A stretch of 64,000 nucleotides of DNA, taken from assembly GCF_019578655.1 (NCBI RefSeq), contig NC_063256.1, positions 16,998,916 through 17,062,915 on the forward strand, read 5' to 3'. The first letter of the stretch is position 1. Every line of letters starts with the position of its first letter. Source of the DNA: Ricinus communis. Taxonomy: Eukaryota; Streptophyta; Magnoliopsida; Malpighiales; Euphorbiaceae. A program made the translations under genes and the position numbers. The notes beneath the pieces are model-generated. The model saw nothing but the letters and a program-made list of their open reading frames with translations. It was not told where the DNA came from and ran no database searches. Shown piece after piece: positions 58,639-64,000 of this stretch.

Positions 58639-59127
58639 TGTCACAACCTGTAGATTTCCCCTTCTTGCATGAAGGTTCAGAGGCCTAAGAAGCCTCCAGA
58701 GTTCGCTACAAAGCAAGGGAGGATTTTAGAACATTCTAGAATCATCTAGAAGAATCTGGAAGCATCTAAGACATTCTATAATAATCTAAAAGCTTGTATA
58801 ATGTGTAGATAAGTATGGAAGTGTGCAGAACATTCTAGATACTTAATCTTAGCCATTAGATCAAATGTATCCTCACCGTCCATTGAGGAGGTGGAGGCCT
58901 ATATATAGCTTAGAGAATCCATTTGTAATGATCAAGTAGAAATCAAGAAATTTCTCTCTCTAAAAGCTCTCTAAGCTTTCTTAAGCTCTTTTTTGTTCTT
59001 CTTGCCATCCTAGCTAGCATTTTGCCTAGCATTCAAAGAGTAAGGATGACTAGCTTACTTGTCTGAGAGGAGAAAGTAGCTAGTGCCGCACAGTTCGTTG
59101 GCAGAAAGACCAAGCTCGTGACATCTT
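58635..59127 (+). mobile_element. Solo LTR, unassigned family, 485 bp
   Basis: The segment 58,639-59,123 runs TGTCACAACCTG ... CTCGTGACA and is flanked by TCTT on both sides (58,635-58,638 and 59,124-59,127). A TATA box CTATATATAGCTT is at about 58,908, followed by a CT-rich leader (about 58,950-59,000). There are many TCTAGA-type phrases (ACATTCTAGAATCATCTAGA) upstream, like a promoter-proximal repeat cluster. No primer site or internal domain follows, so it is a solo LTR. Confidence 0.75.
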
Positions 59128-60278
59128 GCATAGGGTTGGGCCTCAACAGCTTTGGTTGGATCTTCCATCCATGTCTCGGCCTCGCCCTCTACGGCCATCA
59201 CAGCTGCATAAAATTTCATCAATTCTTATTCAGGACCACGTCAGTTCTGACTGGGCTATTATAGGCTACATAACACCTTGACGCCTCACCTACAATAAGA
59301 AAATAAAGCCCCATGTATGCCTAAAGCAAGGGCGATGCCCATGCTCCATTTTTTAATTTTTCCGAAAATGGGCCTCGGTGGGCCCACCGTGTCCCGGGAA
59401 ATTTTTCGACATCCAGGACAGGGCGGAGGGAGCTGGGGTGTTTGCGGGCCAATTCCGTGGATACCGATGCCTATCTTGCAGCCCAGACATGCCCCCGTGC
59501 CCAGGCTCCCCAGTCCCCCCAAGGGGGTGAGACATACTGCACCCCCCTAAAGAGGCTACGAAGCATGTTGAAGTCTGTCACGAGGAGACATCACTATGTT
59601 CCACCCATCACACCCCCCCTTAGAAAATTCATTTCAAGAAATTTTAATTTGATTTTTTGCACATATGTTAAGAATAATATAATATACCACCAGAAAAATT
59701 TAAAAAAAGGTTTGAGCACATTTACTATTTTTATTATTTTTTAAATATTAAAAATTGAGAAATTCATAAAAAATAGAATTTACATAAAAATATCACCATT
59801 TTTTGTGGAGGGCCCTTATAAAATATGTCAAAATTATTGGAGTTATCATTGGTACATTTTCTTTAAAAGTGCACACTCAACTTGTGAGATATTGGCTTAA
59901 ATGGCTACTTTGCATGTTGTGATCGGGCTATAATAGACAACCGAGTAGCAAACTTAGCATTCAATGATCCTCTTGATTTTATAAGAATTTTGCAACCTTT
60001 TTAGGCTCCCTAGAATATATTGGGGCTGATAGATTGTTAGGAAAAGGCTATGGAGGCATCAAATGTGGTGGCGGCAGAGTGCCGCAGCACGGGCTTGAAA
60101 ACTAGCCAACAAAGGTTCACAGCCGAGGTTTCTTGGCCCTCCGGGTTGGCACGCCTAACACACGATAAAGCTGCGAGGATGCACTGCGAACAGGCCCACG
60201 CCTGCGAGGATGCCCTGCCAACGCGCGAGCTAGTTTGCGAGGATGCTGGCCAATGTGCTCGCTAGGCTGCGAGGATGC
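59124..60278. other. Unassigned sequence with GC-rich patch
   Basis: The stretch 59,300-59,630 is strongly GC-rich with C-runs and G-runs and small overlapping ORFs on both strands; none shows a known domain. From 59,640 to 60,040 it is AT-rich. From about 60,168 to 60,278 the phrase TGCGAGGATGC occurs four times at about 30-35 bp steps, a short minisatellite cut by the LTR that starts at 60,279. Confidence 0.5.
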
Positions 60279-61556
60279 TGATGGGCTACTGATGCAACCT
60301 ACACCTAAGGCAAAGAAACTATCAATGTGGCCTAGCACTAGTGAGTATCAAGGTCGTATCCCTGGAGATCGGGTGAACCTAGAGTTACTACTGTTCGCTA
60401 TGTTATCTTGTCTGAAATAGGGTGTGAGAAGTCTAAACTAACTAACTAATGACTATGAATGCAAATAAATAAATGAACAACAACTAACAATCGAAAGACA
60501 ACAACAACAAGAGAAACAAACCCAAAGGGACCTAAGTGATGGAATTCTAAATGTTGATTTTATAAATTACCAATCTCGCTTACCTGTGCCTAAATCCTGA
60601 ATCGAACTCGGTTCCTCTCTCGAGCTTATCGAGTTCCTAAACCTGCACTAACCTAATGGAATCTCTTCCTATCAGATTATTACAGATTAGCATTAAGCGT
60701 GATTTAGAACTATTAAGAGTTGTTAATTCTTAATCCGGTGAGTAAATTAACCTTATCTCTAAGTGTTAATTACCAGTTCTTACTATTCAAATTCCAGTTG
60801 TAACAAGCATTTCTCAATGTCAAGAAACAACCTAAAAGATAATTAATTCAACGTCTCAAATTAACTGAATCAAACTTTATTAATGAATAACAAGAAGATT
60901 ACAAGAATGGCAAATACAAATCTAACAACTAAGCATAATTTATCAATAAAGGTAAACCCCAATGGGTTCGGCAGCCCTAGTTACTCATAATGAAAGAAAC
61001 AAATACAAAAGGAAATAAATAACAGAAAAGGAAATGGAACATGTAACCCCTCTTCCCTCGAATCGGAGTGGAAATGTTGCAAGCACCAACTCTGAAACCA
61101 GCATCAAGTACGGATCTCGGATGTCTCGATCGATCATCTGGGACCTTCAATCTTTGCTTGAATCTCCCAAATCAATCCTTTGAAATGATGTTTGGTCTCG
61201 CAAAATGTCAAGAACAGAGGTGTAAAAGTGGAGGGTTGCGCGGGTAGAGAAGTTCAGAAACGGAATCCTGTCTCGTTTTGCATGCACCTATTTATAGGCA
61301 GAAGTGCCATAGTCCGTGCAAAGCCTTGAAATGCGTGCCAACAAGGAATCAAATCCGACAAACATCTAATATGCGTAAATCATCAAAATAGCTTGGTTTC
61401 TGCCCGGAAATCAATCAATTTCCCATCAAGGAGTTCGAAAACTTGAAAAACTCATAAACATACCAAAGTGCGATCAAATAGGAATAAATATGGCTCAAAT
61501 ACACGAATAAACGATTGATAAACAGTCAACAAACATGCATAGAATCATCTATATCA
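60279..61556 (-). repeat. 3' LTR of the Ty3/gypsy element
   Basis: The 1,278-bp segment TGATGGGCTACTG ... CTATATCA matches 56,100-57,430 along its length with a short internal deletion near 61,310. The orientation follows from the purine tract at its right edge. Confidence 0.92.
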
Positions 61557-63323
61557 AACTACCCCACACTTAAGCGTTTGCTTGTCCTCAAGCAATCAAC
61601 AACTCACTCCTCAAACAGATACCAAATAACTCAATCAAATACATTGCAGGAAGTTAGCTCAAAACAAATCTCAAAACTTCGTAACGAATTTCCTCAAAAT
61701 CCCCAAATCACTAAATCCTTGAGAAAGAGAACAAAGTTAATAAAGCTGCTAAAATTAAAATGATAAACCATCCAAACTGAGAATTTGAGAACCATGTCTC
61801 ACAAGATGTCACTCAAAACACACAAGTGTATATAGGTGAAAGAAGATAGCCAAGCTCTCAACGCAAAAATACAGAAAAGAGTGCTTACCATAAGCTTGCT
61901 TATAGATCCAATCTCCACTACTGTGAAATAATCAATAATCATGATCAAAGGGTCTTGAGCCAAGTTGTAATGGGGTTAAGGTAGGGTATGGAGAAATATG
62001 GAAAGTAGGCTAAAAGTTGTTGGAAAATTATGCAGGTAATTCAAAAAAATAGCCAAGGATCAAATGCTGTACCAAAAATGAATACTAAGTTGCTCCAACA
62101 ATAAGATGATGCTCGAAATGAACTCAAAGAATACTCTTTTTTTTTTCAAATTAACTACTCCTGCAACAACAGATAACGCAGGATGAAGTAATACAATGCT
62201 CAATCAAAAGTAGTAAAATGATATGTACCATTTGAATTGAAGGGAGCATCTACAAAAAATCTAGCAACTTAGTGAATATATACAAAAAGCATGCAAATTG
62301 ATCCAAAATGAAATGCAGTATAAACTTACATAATTTCCATCAACAATGGTAGAAAGAATGGTAAAATGAATAGAAGTGATAAAATGAGTGTCAAAGGTGA
62401 ATTACAACAAAAGAAAAGGCTAAGGCTCAAAATTGGTTCACTAAGGGAAAAACAGGGTTAGGCTTTTAGCCAAATTGTGTAAATCCTAAATGCCCAAATT
62501 ATCTCATGACTATCAAAAACTCATGTAATCTCAAAAGGCATCACAAAGCAAGTTCTAGAAACAAAAATTTTGTATAATGCTCACTAAAAAAAAAACAAAA
62601 GGAGCATAAAATAAAAAAAAAAAAAAAATAATGATGCTCAAATTGGCTCAAAACCTCACCATTTGAGTGGGTTAAAATTGCATGAATTCTCAAACCAAAG
62701 TTTAAACAATCAATCATAATAATAAGCAGCAATATTAACAGTGTTCTATATCCAAGATAAAGTAAAATGGAAAAATTAAGGAAAAACACCAGTTTTACCT
62801 GGCTCGATTGAAATTAAGAGATTCGTTCATTGCCTTCTTCCAACAAGATTTGATAAAAGCTATAAGGGTATCCATTCAAAAGAGAAAAATCATTAACTAC
62901 TCGATTAAAACAAAACTTAAGATAAGGATAGTAAGAATGAACAGACTCAATCAATAAGGAAAATTAAAGCAAAATAAAAACAGCAGAATACCATCCTTAT
63001 AGAGGTTCGAGATAACAAAATTGGTACCTGCACAAAACTAAGGTACCTACCCCACACTTGAGAAAAACATTGTCCTCAGTGTGAAACATGTATAATACCC
63101 CACATGATCCAAAATAAAGTTCAATAACTAAAACTAAAACAGAAATAATAGCATCCATAATAAAAATAGAAAGAAAATAAACTGTCTAACAATATAAAGA
63201 ACTAAATAAAGAAAAGAAACGTCAAAAGAAAATAACAAAATAACAAAAACATGAAAGTATAACCAAAGTCGAATGTACAAAAATGCTTTTTTTTTGCTGA
63301 GTCCTAAGCTTGACTTATCTGGA
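61557..63323 (-). other. 3' non-coding region of the Ty3/gypsy element
   Basis: The minus strand AAGTGTGGGGTAGTT at 61,557-61,571 is the purine tract abutting the LTR. About 1.75 kb without a credible frame follows up to the pol stop codon; a second ACCCCACACTTGAG phrase lies at about 63,049. No envelope-like ORF is visible, although some relatives carry one here. A-runs at about 62,580-62,630. Confidence 0.7.
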
Positions 63324-64000
63324 TCAACCCTCATGTGCATACAAAGCCAAGTCAACTCGTTGCTCACCATCCAACGTGTTACCATGGTAAAGCTTCAACC
63401 GATGGCCATTCACCTTGAAATCTCCCTTCTCGGGATGATGCAACTCTACCCCTCCATATGGAAAGACCTGTTTGACCTGAAATGGTCTAGACCAATGACT
63501 CCGCAGCTTTCTAAGAAACAGACGAAGGCGAGAGTTGTAAAGCAACACTCGATCCCCGACCTGAAACTCCTTAGGCCCACGAATCCTTTAATCATGCCAT
63601 TTCTTCGTCCTTGCTTTATAAGTTAACGAGTTTTCATACGCCTGCTGGTGCCACTCATCTAGCTCACTCAGCTGCCACTGTCGCTCCTTACCTGCAGAAT
63701 CAATATCAAAGTTACAAGTTATAAGGGCCCAAAGTGCCCTATGCTCTAACTCAACAGGCAAATGACATGACTTTCCATAAACAAGACGATAGGGCGTAAA
63801 ACCTATAGATGTCCTAAAAGCAGTCCTAAACGCCCATAATGCATCATCCAACTTAAGAGCCCAATTATTCCTACTGGTACTAACGGTTCTCTCTAAAATA
63901 CGCTTAGTACCCCTATTAGTTACCTCAACTTGCCCACTAGTCTGGGGGTGATAGGGAGTAGAGAACCGCTGAGTAACCCCGTACTGCTTAAGTACCTTCT
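63324..64000 (-). pseudogene. Ty3/gypsy integrase C-terminal half, one in-frame stop
   Basis: Minus-strand translation from the window edge shows the end of the integrase core ([14 protein letters not shown], with the catalytic Glu). Then [20 protein letters not shown] and [20 protein letters not shown] follow, and the post-core region with VLLYNSRLRLFLRKL and HWSRPFQVKQV. The frame is continuous to a natural stop at 63,324-63,326 except for TAA at 63,588-63,590 after KKWHD, where relatives have a sense codon. The single stop makes this copy defective unless bypassed. The enzyme would insert cDNA into the genome. Confidence 0.93.

Larger units (their letters stand above)
60279..64000 (-). mobile_element. 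Ty3/gypsy retrotransposon (family B), 3' half, runs off the window
   Basis: The 3' LTR (60,279-61,556), a purine tract, a long 3' non-coding region and the C-terminal part of integrase are in order on the minus strand, which places integrase as the last pol domain, the Ty3/gypsy order. The motif set in integrase fits the lineage that includes Athila-like elements. The 5' part lies beyond 64,000. A solo LTR of the same family is at 56,100-57,430. Confidence 0.92.

Noticed and set aside
59286..59744. GC-rich overlapping ORFs as a gene
   Set aside because: Open on both strands because of composition; no domain, no conserved start and no supporting context.

Overview
The window is nuclear DNA of a higher plant, most likely a eudicot. 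Evidence: AT-rich non-coding background, plant Ty1/copia and Ty3/gypsy retrotransposons with tRNA-iMet-type primer sites, MITEs, a SINE, a Helitron-like end, and an inserted piece of plastid DNA. I see no intact host protein-coding gene. The species cannot be fixed from the sequence.

Layout. 1-8.5 kb: AT-rich intergenic DNA with old MITEs and a tRNA-derived SINE flanked by 20-bp repeats. 8.52-13.36 kb: a decayed Ty1/copia element on the minus strand (gag, protease, integrase, RT and RNase H all recognisable, all broken). 13.4-22.4 kb: AT-rich DNA with a Helitron-like 3' end, a long near-perfect hairpin, a RING-H2 exon fragment and two more MITEs. 22.45-24.91 kb: solo LTR of 'family A' with a perfect 5-bp target duplication. 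24.9-30.4 kb: a mosaic of unassigned repeat-like DNA, a copia gag fragment, LTR fragments in opposite orientations and a nuclear copy of the plastid trnV-rrn16 spacer.

30.44-57.51 kb is the most striking part. It was once one block of a 39-bp minisatellite (about 14.2 kb, roughly 360 units) and is now split into five pieces by four retroelement insertions: a truncated family A LTR (42.27-44.38), a solo gypsy-type LTR (45.16-46.61), a complete 7.96-kb non-autonomous LTR retrotransposon (46.80-54.76) and another solo LTR (56.10-57.43). For three of the four, matching 5-bp target repeats make the empty site reconstructable in repeat register. The array has higher-order structure, with markers recurring about 3.75 kb apart and a local 3.23-kb-offset duplication. 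Because 39 is a multiple of 3 and the unit is stop-free in four of six frames, it generates spurious ORFs of up to about 850 codons on both strands.

57.5-64 kb: a short array of a different satellite (about 171-bp subunits in about 343-bp dimers), a solo LTR with TATA box, an unassigned GC-rich patch, and the 3' half of a minus-strand Ty3/gypsy element that runs off the right edge. Satellite, minisatellite and nested retroelements together suggest pericentromeric or similar heterochromatin; that is inference. There is no operon-like cooperation between genes: the story is layered insertion, decay and rearrangement.
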